DNA of 64,000 bases from Usnea hakonensis (Eukaryota; Ascomycota; Lecanoromycetes; Lecanorales; Parmeliaceae): the NCBI GenBank assembly GCA_013423325.1, contig BLJB01000081.1:62311-126310 (forward strand). The letters run 5' to 3'. The translations under genes were made by a program, and so were the position numbers. Position 1 is the stretch's first letter, and each line of letters starts with the position of its first letter. The notes below the pieces were generated by a model, which had not been told where the DNA came from, ran no database searches, and saw nothing but the letters and a program-made list of their open reading frames with translations. Shown here piece by piece: positions 10,352 through 23,159 of this stretch.

Positions 10352-13300
10352 GTAGGCTGCGATCGATGGTGGGATAAGTTCTTGGGTGTGTCCAGGCTGT
10401 GAAACGAATTGCATCGAAGTAGGAGCCTCCATGCGTGTTTAACAAAGTCAAGACGAAGAGGTGATTAACCTAAACTTGCAGACTAAGACTTCGCACCAGT
10501 GACTAATATTTGCCTATCGTCAAAAAGCTGACGACACGCATCCGTTCTCCTACAGCGTTGAACCACAAGCTTTCATTATTATTGTCTTAGCGAGTATACA
10601 TTGATTTCTACCGAACCGTGCTTTACATGCTCCTTCATCATGAGAACTATTATCTGATCGCCCAAAATTGAGCTTCATTGCACAATGCAAAAGGAGTCAG
10701 GTACTCGTACAGAGCCCTAACACAACACAGGAGCCTTCATATTCTTCCCCTTACCCAAATATTCCCTATCCACTCCACTCCATCGACCCTCAAAGCCCCA
10801 GAAAAATCGACTGCACGCTCCAAACGATCACCAATAAGGTAGATACCCCAATAAACCCAATCTTCCCTCACCATCTCCCCCCCCCACCACTCCCCCTCCC
10901 TCCCCTCCCTCCTACCCACCACCCCTCATCCCCTTCCCCCCCCTCCCTCCTACCCACCACCCCTCACCACCCCTCAGCACCACCCCCTCCCCCTCCCTCC
11001 CATCCGCTCCCATCCGCTCCCTCAGGCCATCGAGATTCGAGAGTGTTCAATAAAGTAAGTAGTCTGTAGCCTTACGTCGTGGCCGTATATGGCCGAAAAG
11101 AAAAGTGCTAAATATGTGATATAGGATATGGGATAAGGGAATGGAGGGGGGGGGATGGAGGGGGAGGGGGAGGGGGAGGGGGAGGTAGGAGGGGGAGGGA
11201 GGGGTGGGGGGAGGGGTTGGTATACGCTGAGGTAGGGGGGATGTTGGGGGGGGAGGGGGAGGGGGGGGAATATAGCTAGCTGTTTTGAGGAAGGGAGGGA
11301 GGGAGGGGTTTCAGTGGTAGCTTATGAGCTGGAGAGTATAGGATTCGTGTTTTTCCGGGCTGAACTCCGGGTGGATGTTGGGCATATTTACAGTAGAAAC
11401 CGCAAGAAGGGAAAACCAAAACAAAATGTCTATGCTGAGATTGGACCCGTGTGTCCTAACGTTAGCTTTTTATTTTTGTTAGTATGCGGGTTGGTATTAA
11501 GATCTATATGAAGTAATTTTTTCGTCCTCGCGACACCCTCTACAACTCTGCTACCAACCGCACGACTCCATATCTTCACACGGGCATGTCTGCCACGTAT
11601 CATCTCGTAGCCTCCTGTAATTCCAGCCCGGCATTCATATATATAGCCCCCAAGAATCTAACGAGGTGAACAGCGAAACCAATCTCCGCGCCACACCTTC
11701 AATCGGGCGAGTGCAAATCGCACCGCAAGCACAAGTAAGTCTTCCCCAAAATGTGGATACTGGCGGATTGTGAAAGGGAGTGCGGAGTAGAGATAAGGGA
11801 ATCCGGACTCTGTGAGCTGGGCGGAAGAAGGGAATGGAAGGATACCAAAAAAATGCAAACAAAATACAAACAAAATGCAAGGGCTCAGCGGGCTTTTTTG
11901 ACAAGTTTATCAGCTGTGAGGGATAGGTCCATGGCCTTCTTTTCAAGGTAGTGTTTGATACGGCCGTAGCTAACGGGATTAAAATCCTCGATATCGAGTA
12001 TTTCGGAGCAGTGGGCGGTGTAGATGTTAAGTGGAGCCGTGGCCGAAGATACATCAGCGCGGAAGGCAAACGTGTCATGACGACGATACAGTGGTATCAC
12101 GTGAGAGGACAGAATTGGAACCGAATGACAGTAACCGAGTCAGAAGTACGAGTAAGGTAGGTAGCAAGATGATCGATGAAATCTGAGAGGCTCCTGCAGG
12201 TGTTGATGCAGGCCCCACCTGAGCTATACCACATTAGGCGTAGCTATGCAAGCCTTAAAAGCCATGCCTTCCCAGAGTGCCGGCTTCCTACGAGGTAAGC
12301 TAGAGCCCTGGGGAGTTACAGCTTGTCAGGTTCTCCTGGACGGGGCTCTTCCGAGTTCCTTGCATTGAATTCCCCTTCACACAGCGGTTTCCTGTCTAGT
12401 AGGTTCCACACTTGCTCCCGACAAATGCACAACACTGAAAGCGTCCACGGCGAAATGGGACTGTTCCATCGCGCTGCTAATGAACGGACCGCATGTTGTT
12501 TTGAGATGGTATGGCTGTTGATGTGCTGCATTCGCAGTTACTAGCATGTGTGTCTTGTCCGGATGATTGGGAACAGCAAATGTCCAATGTAGCTCACTGA
12601 AATCTCCTACGAGTAGTAGCGGTAGCACGGATGGCTATGAGAGCTGGTGATTCCGTGGTCAACGTGGCCTTTGATGGAGGTTCTGTGTAAGACGCGGGTG
12701 TACTACCGCCAAGGAAACCAGGCCAAGGCACGACGTTTAGATCTGCTCGTAAACACTCGGCATGGAAAATTCTCAATCAGTACAAGCCCAAAGACTGTCC
12801 GTACGGCCGTATGCACCAATGTAGAGAGTCGCGGCCGTGTTGTTCGTTTATCGTTTCCCAAAAAGGTCTGCCAAGGTTTTTTCGATCTCATAGAGGTGGC
12901 CATCCTTTTTTAAGGACACTTGGATGATAGCCTAGAATTTGACCACCAGCTTGAGCCTAATTGCTCACGGCCAGCACATTGAAGCACATGATCCTTCATC
13001 GGACCAATGATAGTAGATGATCCAATGACCCGATCAATGAGGCATTGACAGATGTTTGAATGTCGCAATAAGTAATCCTTTTCAATGAATCATGAAGTTG
13101 GTGCCAACGACCTCCGGAATTCCTCGTGTCATCCAGGAGTGAGCCTCTTGATAGAGCGAGGACACCAGTATTTATTTGCGTGTTTGCTAATGTCGCATGA
13201 TTCATTGGTGTCCTCGTTGTATCAAATGGTTTAGTTTCACTTCTGGCTGACACGAGTTGTTTAATAAGTAGATATTTCATGCAAGTCATCTTTTCGAGTA

Positions 13301-13932
13301 TTGAAACTAATGCATGCATGACAAGGATAGCTGCAGAATCTCGGTTCAATTGAGTGTCCTTTGCAAAATAAATGTCTGCCTAATTCTTTTTCTTTTCTTT
13401 TCTTTCTGTTGTCAAAAATCGAATCTCAATGCGCGACATGCAATGTAGCCCATCGACATGATCTGGCATTGAAGCTAGTGCTAGATGACATCTTTTGACT
13501 TTGAGCAAGTTTAAGGTGAATATGAGAGACTCCTTTCTATCTCCGACGTTGTGAGGATTACTTATCGTGCATCTGCTTGATTTGGGTTCCTTTCCAGCCT
13601 CCTACTCCACCTGCAAGCCACCACCATCTCGGCTCGGATCCTGTACGACCGCAGTCAACCGGCAACGTCATAAAGCCGAGAGAACAAATAAACCCGAAAG
13701 AATAAGAATAAAAATAAAATAATAAAATAAAAAAAGTGGGCAGAGAAGAAAGAAGGAGGGACTAAGCTCTGGTGGTGGCCCTTGCTTTGACAGCATTATT
13801 ATTTCTTGGCGAGACAATCTGACCACGTCTTGTGCTCCGTACAACATACAACTTCTCTACTTGATAAATTTCTCTCGTGTCAACGGTAGAGTCATCGCGC
13901 TCCCGGCCTTGTCTTCGCTACCCGCTCCAACA
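10352..13932. other. Gene-poor 3.6 kb interval with C-rich and G-rich blocks
   Basis: No convincing gene. 10860-11030 is nearly pure pyrimidine on the plus strand (CCCTCC-type) and 11140-11310 nearly pure purine (GGGGGAGG-type); the two are roughly complementary. A 71-codon frame on the minus strand at 11885-12100 (MIPLYRRHDTFAFRADVSSA...) has ordinary composition but no recognised family. 13690-13740 is A-rich and probably belongs to the promoter of the transporter at 13933. Confidence 0.5.
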
Positions 13933-15190
13933 ATGGCGGCAACCACGGCGCAACCCGCAGACCCAGAGCGGTTAGAATTAACCTCGGAATCGTCATGGGA
14001 ATCTACAGCGAATGAGAAGAAGGGCGACGAAGAAGCTTTGCTATCATCCAATCGATCAAGTCAAGCGCATGACCAGAATCCACCCGCCGTCAGTCGACTG
14101 AAATTGCTTCTATGGATGCTAACAAACACCCTCGCTACCATTGGCATCGTACGTCCCGAAGCACTACCAAGATCCCAGATCGACTACTAACCAATCCCAA
14201 GGTCTTCACCAACAAAACCCTCTTCACAGATTCCTTATTCAAACACGCCCAACTAAGCTTCGCATCCTACCACTTCTTCATGACCGCCGTCCTCCTCTAC
14301 ACCCTCTCCCGACCAACCTTCGGATTCTTCGAGCCCAAACGCGCCAAGATTTTCGAAATGCTCCCCTTAGCCGGCGCCATGTGTCTGAACGTGGTCCTGC
14401 AGAACTTCTCCCTCGCCTACTCCTCCATCCCCTTCTACCAGATCTGCCGCGTCTTGCTCACGCCCACCGTCGCCGCCATCAACTTCTTCCTGTACCAGAA
14501 GCAACTGCCGCGGATGGCCGTCCTGGCGCTGATCCCCATATGCGTCGGCGTGGCAATGGCGACGTACTTTGACGCCCTGTCTCACGAGGGCAATGACAAG
14601 AAAAAGACGTCTGCGATCGGGGTGGTGTTTGCGTTCAGTGGCGTGATATGCAGCTCGGTCTACACCATCTGGGTGGTTGTGTATCATGCGAAATTCGGCA
14701 TGAACAGTATGCAGCTGCTCTCGAACCAGGCTCCCATCGGATCGGCGATGATGCTCTACATCATCCCGTGGACCGACAGTTTCCCCGTCCTCAGCAAAGT
14801 CCCATTGAACGGATGGATGCTGGTTCTTGTGGTGAGTGGTGATTGTAGAACAATCCACTCATCCTACATCAAAAGCTAACCAATAGCAATCCAGAGCGGA
14901 CTCTGCGCATGCATGATCAACATATCGCAATTCTACATCATCAACGAAGCCGGCGCCGTGAGCAGTACGGTAGTCGGGCACGTCAAGACCGTCTCCATCG
15001 TCACCCTCGGGTGGATAGTTGGCGGGAACAGGGCAGCCGACGGGAGCGTCGTGGGGTTCTTGCTTGCTATCGTCGGGATCATTTCGTAAGTGCCTCTCTC
15101 TCTCTCCCCCCCTCTCTCTGCCAGTTCTCTACTAACACACATCCGCAACCCAGCTACACAACAATAATGCTAAAGCACAAGCCCGCCTGA
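13933..15190 (+). CDS. DMT-superfamily transporter (SLC35/triose-phosphate-translocator type)
   Basis: Four exons: 13933-14148, 14202-14831, 14895-15085 and 15154-15190, giving 357 residues. The start is the first ATG in frame (CAACAATGGCGG). About 60 hydrophilic residues precede a run of roughly nine to ten hydrophobic helices beginning at LKLLLWMLTNTLATIGI. Internal segments such as SFASYHFFMTAVLLY, SLAYSSIPFYQICRVLLTP and VSSTVVGHVKTVSIVTLGW are characteristic of the TPT/DUF250 group of nucleotide-sugar and triose-phosphate translocators (SLC35E3-like). Such proteins exchange nucleotide sugars or similar solutes across Golgi or other endomembranes; the substrate is not decidable. It ends in a lysine-containing tail (LKHKPA). 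Introns of 53, 63 and 68 bp have CTAAC-type branch sites. Confidence 0.9.
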
Positions 15191-16520
15191 GCGGGAGGGA
15201 GAAATGAAGTTAATCGGCATTTTAAAGACGGAAGGAAAAGAAAGGAAGGTATAGGATAGAAACGGCGCTCTGAAACGACTCTAACGAAATGAACGATACG
15301 AGCTCCCATTTTTAATTAGAAATCTAGAAGAATATAATAAGACACCAACCATAGTTGGTAGAAGCCACCAACACTAACACGCATTCCGTACCACGATTCC
15401 AGCCATGAAACCCCCCTCCGCCCCCATCTCAAACCCATCTCCCACACTCCTTCCCCAAATACAGAAACGTACGCACCACCATTTCTCACCCCTCCTCCCT
15501 CATCCCCCTCCCTTTGCCAACCCAACAAAATACCTCCACCCACCCACCTCACCACCATCCCTTCAAACCAAGCAGTCCATAAGCCAAGCCAAGCCAAGCT
15601 AAGCCACAAAAAAAAAACAACAACAAAAAAAAAACCCCCTGCCAGAGTTAACAGCATCTTTGATGTTGGTGTGAGAGAGTGTGTGAGAAAAAGAGGAGGA
15701 GGAGATAAGGCATAGTATAGTACAATCCATCATAACCAGACAGGAACGAGAAAGAGAAAGAGAAAGAGAAAGAGAAAGAGAAAATGCTCAACAAGAAGAT
15801 AAGGGCCGAAAAGAACGGGATGGGGGGGGCTGGGGCTGCGATACCCACATTTCTCTTTTCTTCGACGGTTGGGGGGTGGGTGTGCTGTTGATATGTCAGC
15901 GGTAGGGGTGGGTGGGTTTGAGAGACACACACACACACAGGTGGGAAGGGAGGCATATTTAGGGGAGATGGAATTGGATAGGATAGGGAGGTGGAAAGTT
16001 GGAGGGGGTTTTGGGGGAGGGGGAGGGCAAGGGGGAGGGAGGGCAATGGTCTTCGCGATACAGACGATAATGAGAGTGAGATTTTTAATGATATCATCCC
16101 TAACATACAAGTTAAAAATTCCCCGCAGAGCTTTGGTAGGTCATTAGCAACGCAGACGCAGACCTAAACTATGTCTCAAGGACCAAATGGCCTATTCCAC
16201 TGGCATTTTGGTGATGAATGAAAAATTGAAATCCCCTTCGAGGTCTCGCTCTGCCGGTATGCAACGCGTTCGTAGATAAATATGTCGTCTGCATTTTGCA
16301 GTCTGTCGCTGTGATAACGATAACTCTGCTGATGTGCTGTGTTGCTAGAGATCAGCAGGGCTCTGGTAGGTTATTAAGAACGCAGACGAAAACCATGTCT
16401 CAAGGACCAAATGGCCTATTCCTTTGGCATTTTGGTGATGAATGAAAATCGAAATCCCCTTCGAGGTCTCGCTCTGCCGCCATGCTATGCGTCCACTGAA
16501 TTTTCACACTCGCCCGAAAA
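15191..16520. other. Intergenic, low-complexity DNA and a downstream duplication
   Basis: No gene seen. 15400-15600 is C-rich, 15745-15784 is a (GAGAAA)n microsatellite, and 15950-16050 is G-rich. From 16125 the sequence is a diverged copy of the 3' end of the adjacent RBR gene (separate entry). Confidence 0.6.
15748..15784 (+). repeat. (GAGAAA)n microsatellite
   Basis: About six uninterrupted copies of the hexamer GAGAAA. Confidence 0.9.
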
Positions 16521-16583
16521 TCAGGTTGGTACATTTGGCAGATTGTTGCTATGATGACGACAATCTTTCTGATGTGCTGTGTT
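16125..16583 (+). repeat. Two diverged ~220 bp direct repeats at the 3' end of an RBR gene
   Basis: 16125-16344 repeats at 16355-16583 with a 230 bp offset. The stretch CTCAAGGACCAAATGGCCTA is identical, as is GAAATCCCCTTCGAGGTCTC. The second copy contains the last ~60 coding bases and the 3' untranslated region of the RBR gene; the first is a non-coding downstream copy. Confidence 0.88.
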
Positions 16584-17722
16584 ACCAATCCGACCAATCT
16601 CGCGATAATCTGCGAGGCAGAGCCAGCAATACTGGACTTTGCATCGGGGACCTAGCAGCAATGTCACATGTCAGCTTAGAAAAAGACGACAATAGCGATA
16701 CTGGATCTTACATGTCATGTGATCGCAACCGGAAGCTTTCTCACCACGGACGTTGCATCGAGGGCACTCTTTGACATTTTTAGTGAGATATTTCGTAGTA
16801 GCAGCGGCTTCTGCGTCTCGGGCCTTTGCACGTATTGCTGCGATCTCTTGACAGGTTTCCGAAGGGTGCCAGATGGTGTCGCATGTAATACAAGTGCGCC
16901 CTTTGCATGCCACGCAGATCATGTAACTGTCTTTGTCCGGAAAGCACTGCTGGCCCGAATCACACTTTGGGTGACGACAGCGCTGGAACTGACCATCGGA
17001 AAGACAGGATTGCAGTGAGTGAAAGTCGTATCTGTCTCAACATGTCAGTCCAAAAACATGCGCAGTCTCGATGTTGACTCTAACCTTCCAAATACTCCAG
17101 AGTCCGCAAATTCTTGCACATCATGATACCCTAAACGCTCGCCGCAAGTTGGACAACTGATCTGATCCCAGACCTTGCCGGTAATTTGTGTTGAAATCGA
17201 TGTACTAAGACAGGTTGTGCAGACATCAGGCTCGTGATCGCAGGAAGTTGTGATCTTTCGCTTTGGTGTGTTCTCCACCGTGAGGGTCTCGAAGCAGACG
17301 ACACAATCTCGAGGTGAGGTGACCACTGCAGACGTGGGAGCCGTGGTAACAATGTTCTTGCGCGCTTTTCGGGCCACTGTCTTTTTAGTTTTGGTTTGCA
17401 ATTGGGAAGAGTGTCTGCGGCCTACAACCTCCACGGGTGGAAACGTTGGATGCGGCACTCTTCGCACTCGAGACCTACGTTCTGGAGTTTGGCCGCTGAA
17501 GCGAGCATTAAGGATGGACCTCCGGTCCGCTGGACCAAGGTCGTACTCTTGAACAAGTAGGTCAAGCTCGTGCATTAGATTTGGCTTGGTCTTGGTGATT
17601 TCATGATAATCCCATCGGTAATGATCCAGTATGAGCCGGATGTGACTCCGTCTCCAAGAACGCCGGCCCAACCCGAGCAAGGCATTCGGAACATGGAGGT
17701 ATTGGTCCGCGGTACTCATCAA
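16521..17722 (-). CDS. RBR (RING1-IBR-RING2) E3 ubiquitin ligase, copy A
   Basis: Three exons read on the minus strand: 17722-17085, 17031-16712 and 16651-16521, giving 362 residues. RING1 begins DCVVCFETL and continues through SCDHEPDVCTTCL and ISCPTCGERL. The IBR follows (QRCRHPKCDSGQQCF, ICVACKGRTCITCD). RING2 is CPRCNVRGEKASGCDHMTC, joined by the last splice to PRCKVQYCWLC; the cysteine of SGCDHM is the position that carries ubiquitin thioester in parkin/HHARI-type enzymes. The last exon is shorter than the track of stops suggests and was found by frame and motif continuity. The N-terminal ~70 residues (WRRSHIRLILDHYRWDY...) are shared with copy B at 23160-24702 and both introns sit at the same codons and phases, so the two are duplicates. 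Substrates unknown. Confidence 0.88.
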
Positions 17723-20485
17723 TGCGGCGTCTTAGCTGAAAAACCGTAGGTGAACTGAGGCTTAGGCTTGCGAAACGAACAGCAAGTGAGTTGTGCCAAT
17801 AGAGTCACAAACACGAGCCTCGGACAACCCTAGCAAAAGGAAAGTGAACAGTGAGAGAGAGAAGGTACTGCGTTGGAAGTTATGTGGCCTCTACCAAGAC
17901 CATGTGACACCGTTAGTCGTGTTTTCAGAGGTGATGTATGATATATTAACACGCTGATCGAAATTTGAAGTATCTGAATGTGCAGAAGTATTAGCGAATG
18001 ATAGTCAAGTGAGAATAATGAGACGTACCCTAAGTGTCGATGATTGCTTCCGGGATCTCGCAGTCAGTCACATGAAGAGTGTGGATGAAGACCACTTTTC
18101 TGAAACGCAGTTGAGCTGAGGGCAATGATGGTATTTGAAGAGTTCCGCATCACCAATCTGTACCATGGTTTGACCAAGATCGATCGATTCAGAGAGTAGC
18201 TGTTCACGAGGTTTCCTGTAAAATAATCCCCCGACAAGTCTGTTCCTCACCGCCAACCGCGGGCAGATCCTCTTATCTGACAAAGTTCCAGTTTCTTGAT
18301 GGCGACTAACATGACCTTTTTCCTGACGCGATTTTCTTGATGATAGATAGCGGCGTCTAGAGGCGAAAATCAATGGACACAGTGAGCGGTCTACTATGAA
18401 TCGCCTTGATCCCATAGAATGTCGAGGTTGCCGCTTCTTTTTCTGACGGAGTCTCAAGTCATTACTTGATAGCTCCCTTTGTAGGAAACGCGAAGTGTGT
18501 AGGATTGCGTGAGTTTCCAAAAGACTTTTTCTTACAAAATTTTCGGCAAAGACTGCCTTCAGGCCAAGGGTGTTTCACTGTTGGAAAACGATCTGAATCA
18601 TACTTGATGGTACCAACGACTTCATGCTTTGATATGCCTCTCAAAAGACGATCTTCTAATAAAACCTTGAGCTTCTCCTTGACCACTCAATTTCGAAGCG
18701 CGGTTTTTGGTGACATCTAACTGGTGTGAGGTAGAAATGGTAGTCCAAAGACTTGTCAACCACCTCTTGACTGATATTACCTCGGGCGGCGTTTTTTTTC
18801 ATATGATAGCCAAGCATCTATACAGTATTTCACGGCGGCATCGATAAACATGTTTCCAGGCCCGTAGTACCAGTCGTTCATCTTGTGTATGCCTGCTTCT
18901 TTATCTGGCCGGTTGAACATTACATTCTATCAGTACTTGCGGTAGATTGCAAAATTTCAGCACCAGCGCTGAGAGCCCGGAAAATACCATGCTTCTTCAT
19001 TTACCAGCGGGTCCTTTCCGATTCCCATTAGCCGCGCTAGTTTCTGCATCTTTGCATGCGATTTCGGAATGACGCAAATGAGAAAAGTCGGCGCAGAAGG
19101 CACATGTCGATTTTTTTGCGACTGCACTAGTTGCGGCGGAATAGCGTGCCAGGATATGTAAAGCCTGCAGCAATTGATTATTGTTTGACTCTCAATTTGA
19201 CTCGCTCATGATCCTAGTGTAGCTATCGTGAGCGTTCGGGTCAACTCAGGGTACGACAAGGATGTCGGAAGATAACTGACTCCACCGTCTATCACGACTG
19301 TACACAGAGTCAGAGACGATACTAAAATACTGGGATAGCCTCACTCCAAATCTGTACAATCATGTAGGTGTAGAAGAACACCAGGCTTGCGACTGCCAAC
19401 AAGTTATCGGCACCAAGGGCTTGCTTTGGTACGATCATGGCTCCTGGAAGACGGACGAGACGTTCGTCCTCAGAGCTGATTGTGGTCATGGATGAGCTGA
19501 TCGGATACAAAAATGAGTTGAGACCTTCGAAAAGCAAATCGAAAGAGCCCTACTGTGATTCTCAAAACAGTCTGTCAAGTCTGAGAAATCGGTTCACCAA
19601 GTGCATGGGTCGATTTGCACAAGAGACAATCACAGGAGATCCTTCAAGATTATGGGCTTCAGAGTCTTCAAAGGAATCGGTTCGGCCCCTTTTCCGCGTT
19701 TTAGATTGGACTTTAGATGCCCAAGCTAGAGGCTCAATACGGAACCCGGTAGTCCCGCCCGTCTCCAACATCCATTGTATGGATCACAGCTGAGCATACT
19801 GGGGCTGAGAAAGGCCTACTCCAAAGAGTGTATTCTTTGTCTGAGCCAGAATCCCCACGTTCATCTCTTAGGCGTGGGCAATGACAAATCCAGTGGATGA
19901 TGATCTTGCCAGCATCGAGAGTTTCTGTTAAAGATTTGCTTGTTTCAAGTGAAAAGCAAAGCTGAAGTGCAAAGAAGATTCGATAGCACAAGATTCGATA
20001 AGCATTCAAAGCAGAAGTCACCATGAGACCCCATTGTCTGTCTGTAATTTGAGGGCTCTGAAGGGAATGAGCTACATAGTTGGCAGGAACATTTGACTTG
20101 CACCTCAGAGTGTTGAGCGTCCAAAGTCCAAGACTCTTTCAAGAACTCACAGGTGTCGCACAAGACTACTACTCTACAATGACGTGACAAGAAATCCAGA
20201 TACTTCGGTATCACATTCCTCGTTCGGTAAGCGGAGTAACCATTGTTCCTAGCGCTCGTCACAAGCTACTGTTCTTGCTCGCTCTGGTAAAGCACCAGCA
20301 AGTCTCTTACACGCCGCTGCACTTGTTGCCCGTCCAATGCAATCAATGGGGAATACAATCTGTGCGAAGCAATCCTCTGAAGTCTCTGCAATGATCACGT
20401 TGCTGTACAGTGTTGCAGGCCACCTTTAAAACCTTGAAGACTAACCATCGAGGTCGACCTAAGGCGTGTCACCGCAGACTTGCCA
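17723..20485. other. Gene-poor 2.8 kb interval, possible decayed gene
   Basis: No secure gene. On the minus strand 20262-19945 encodes a cysteine-rich stretch (CRVVVLCDTCEFL, VKCSCQLC, GDFCFECL) and 19537-19322 ends in a membrane-helix-like segment (NLLAVASLVFFYTYMIVQIW). These could be pieces of one decayed or heavily spliced gene, but I could not join them in frame or assign a family. Confidence 0.4.
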
Positions 20486-21899
20486 ATGGCGAACTTTCAA
20501 TCTACCGACCCGTCAATTGGTAAGAAACCCTTCCTCACAACACCGCTAGAGCTCATAATATACAGCAACTTCGAATAGCGGTGACCCAAACTCCTTCGCC
20601 TATTCCACTGCCCGCGAGCGCTGGCCCAAGATCCTCTCCTCAGCCATTGACGAGATCGCCTCCACAGTATCTGGAAGTAATGGCTTATCGAAAGAGGATG
20701 CGGAAGCTGGGAAGATTATACAGGCCAAGCTTACGTCGTTGAGGACGAGCATGCTGGAAAATGCTGTACTGGAGCCAATACCGCAAGATGGGAGACCCGA
20801 TGTAGAAGCCTACAACGAGGAATTTAGAACAGTGAAAGACCGCAGATGGCAAGCTGCACCGTGGCTTTACACAGAATGCTATATGTATCGCCTCATACAC
20901 ACATACTTCACGCTCTCAACTCCGTTCTGGCATTCATTCGACATGTTTGCCACCAGCAAAAGGTCCTCGCTCGTGGGCAGCAAGAAAGGAACAATTGAGC
21001 TGGTCAAGAGGTTCAGGGGAGTACTCCAAGCCATAGGCGAAAAGCACGCTGTGGATGAAGAGACCCAGAGGGCGATATTCGAAGAGATGATACAGATCAG
21101 CCTTTGGGGAAATGCTACAGACCTGGCGCTACTAACGTCTCTTTCGGTGGAGGAGCTGAACAGCCGACAAGGGAAAGCAGTCAGGGACCTCAACGAAAAA
21201 AACATCCTGGTTGACGATACAGAGCAGGTTTGGAGTCTTTTGTCTAATTTACGATCAATACGGTCTTCTAAAGACATTCACATAGTCCTGGACAATGCTG
21301 GGTTCGAGTTATTGACCGACCTTATCTTTGCTGGATACCTCATCGAAAGTGACTACTGCAAAAAGGTTGTGCTTCATGGCAAACGCATGCCGTGGTTCGT
21401 GTCGGACGTGAATCTTGAAGACTTAAGATACTTGATCGAGGGTTTTGCCAACGGGACGGTCTACGACGCGCTTGATCCTGCCGACGAAACCGAGCTCCAG
21501 GAAGCCGGAAAATACTGGCGCGACCTGATCCACTCCGGAAAATTAGAATTCCGAGCCGAGCTCTTCTGGACAACGCAACATCCCTTCGGGCGGCTGCCCC
21601 TTGTAGAGCCTGCATTATTCGAGGATCTAGCTGACGCCGATCTCGTGGTGTACAAAGGGGATCTCAATTACAGGAAGCTCACCTACGACGGCATGTGGCC
21701 GCACTCCACACCATTCAACGAAGCTCTCGGAGCTCTTGCCAAGAAGCACGACGGCCAGGGGGCTAGGAGTCTGGTACTGCGGACCGCCAAGGCCGATGTC
21801 TGTGTAGGGCTCAAGCCGGGTCAAGACAAGGATTTGGAAGAAGGGTGGACGCGGCACGGGAAGTATGCAATGGTCAGCTACTGGGATGCCAAATCGTAG
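20486..21899 (+). CDS. ARMT1/DUF89 damage-control phosphatase
   Basis: Two exons: 20486-20519 (34 bp) and 20566-21899, giving 455 residues. The tiny first exon (MANFQSTDPSI) is spliced by GTAAGA and a TACAG acceptor. The family signature is clear: DNAGFELLTDLIFAGYLI at about residues 279-296, where the DN pair and following residues bind the metal and phosphate, and VVYKGDLNYRKLTYD at about 387-401. Length agrees with eukaryotic subfamily III proteins (yeast YMR027W, human ARMT1). These are Mn/Ni-dependent phosphatases acting on sugar phosphates such as fructose-1-phosphate, proposed to clear damaged metabolites; a protein carboxyl methyltransferase activity has also been claimed for the human protein. 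Cytosolic, no signal or membrane segment. No functional link to the flanking RBR genes is apparent. Confidence 0.92.
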
Positions 21900-23159
21900 T
21901 GGTGCTGGAGTAGCTTTGGGCACGCTTCCCGGTTTGCTTCCTGCGTCAATTGCATAGCCTTAGATTAATATAATTCGACACGACGGTGCATCATGCGATA
22001 TCTTCGATCCGAATCTCGTTTCCGAATCTCCGATCTTCTCTCGTGCTCGTCGCCATGCGACCTACCTGCGGCATGGGTTTCGGCTGAAATAGCTCTCTCA
22101 CCTTTGATCCCCATACGTCCTCCACCATCAACTATGCTATCCCCGTGACGACACATGCCATTAACCTGAAGCCGCGCAATGCATACCACTCAGCACATCC
22201 GCATTAAACGTCTCTCAATTCTACTAGCGAGAAGCGTGGTCTTTTGCTTAACAGGTATATACAACATCTGCATTGCCGAAGCTTCGACCGAACTTTCACT
22301 CCTTCCGCTCTCCATATCTACCACCCCACCCATCCCACCAAACCTACACCAAACCCACAGTACCACCCCCCTCGAACCCAACCCAGTTCCAGACCCTCAT
22401 CGAAGCACCAACACTCTTCAACCCAGCACTTATATATAAGCACACCTTAAAATCCCAGTCCCAATCCCACACCCGAATCCCCTTCTACCCACAGATCCAA
22501 CTACGGCCATCGCTATCTCCATATACAAAATCACTCCTACAAAGAGCAGCAAAAGTTCAAAAGCGTATAGTGGTTTAGATCCTCTCGTTTTATGAGGAGA
22601 AGGAGGAGGGAGGAGGAGGGAGCAGCGGACTAAAATGGCAGGAAGAGCGTGAAATTTCGCTTTCGCACATCTCTCAAGATGGAGATATGAAGTAATGCTC
22701 GTTTTGCGAAGCAGGTACTTTGTCTATCGAAATTTAGATACATAAAGGGGAAAGATTTGGCATGAACACGTGGGTACACTTATCATGGAGCCTCGAGCAA
22801 CGGTACAGGACGTCGTTTGTGTAGGTACGCTTGGTAGGAAAGCTCGTGTATGCCGTAGTAGTGTTGTTGTTTTTAACGGGTTTCGCGACATTCCGTGAAT
22901 GAACAGTACAGTAGGTACGGTAAGTGTAGGTGCATTTGGTAGAGAAGTTCGTGTATGCTGTAGTAGTAGTGTTTTTCCAACAGCTTTCGCGACATTCCAT
23001 GAACAGTACAGTAGGTACGGAACGCTGGCGGGAGACCTTGTTCGTACACTTCTGGCACTAAAAGAGGAAATGGGAAATAAAGGTAACGAAGGCCGTAAGA
23101 CGTCGGAATGGCATAGACACTATGCGATGTGGGGAAGATGTGAGGACATCCCGTGCCCG
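21900..23159. other. Intergenic with ~100 bp tandem duplication
   Basis: No gene seen. 22330-22600 is C/A-rich. A two-copy repeat occupies 22819-23020 (separate entry), between the convergent ARMT1 and RBR-B genes. Confidence 0.55.
22819..23020 (+). repeat. ~100 bp imperfect tandem duplication
   Basis: 22819-22920 repeats at 22923-23020: both copies contain GTGTATGC(C/T)GTAGTAGT, a T-rich centre, TTTCGCGACATTCC and GAACAGTACAGTAGGTACGG. It lies just downstream of the RBR-B stop codon. Confidence 0.9.

Noticed and set aside
10668..11069. Pro/His-rich open frame
   Set aside because: Low-complexity C-rich DNA gives long open frames by chance; no start context, motif or splice signals.
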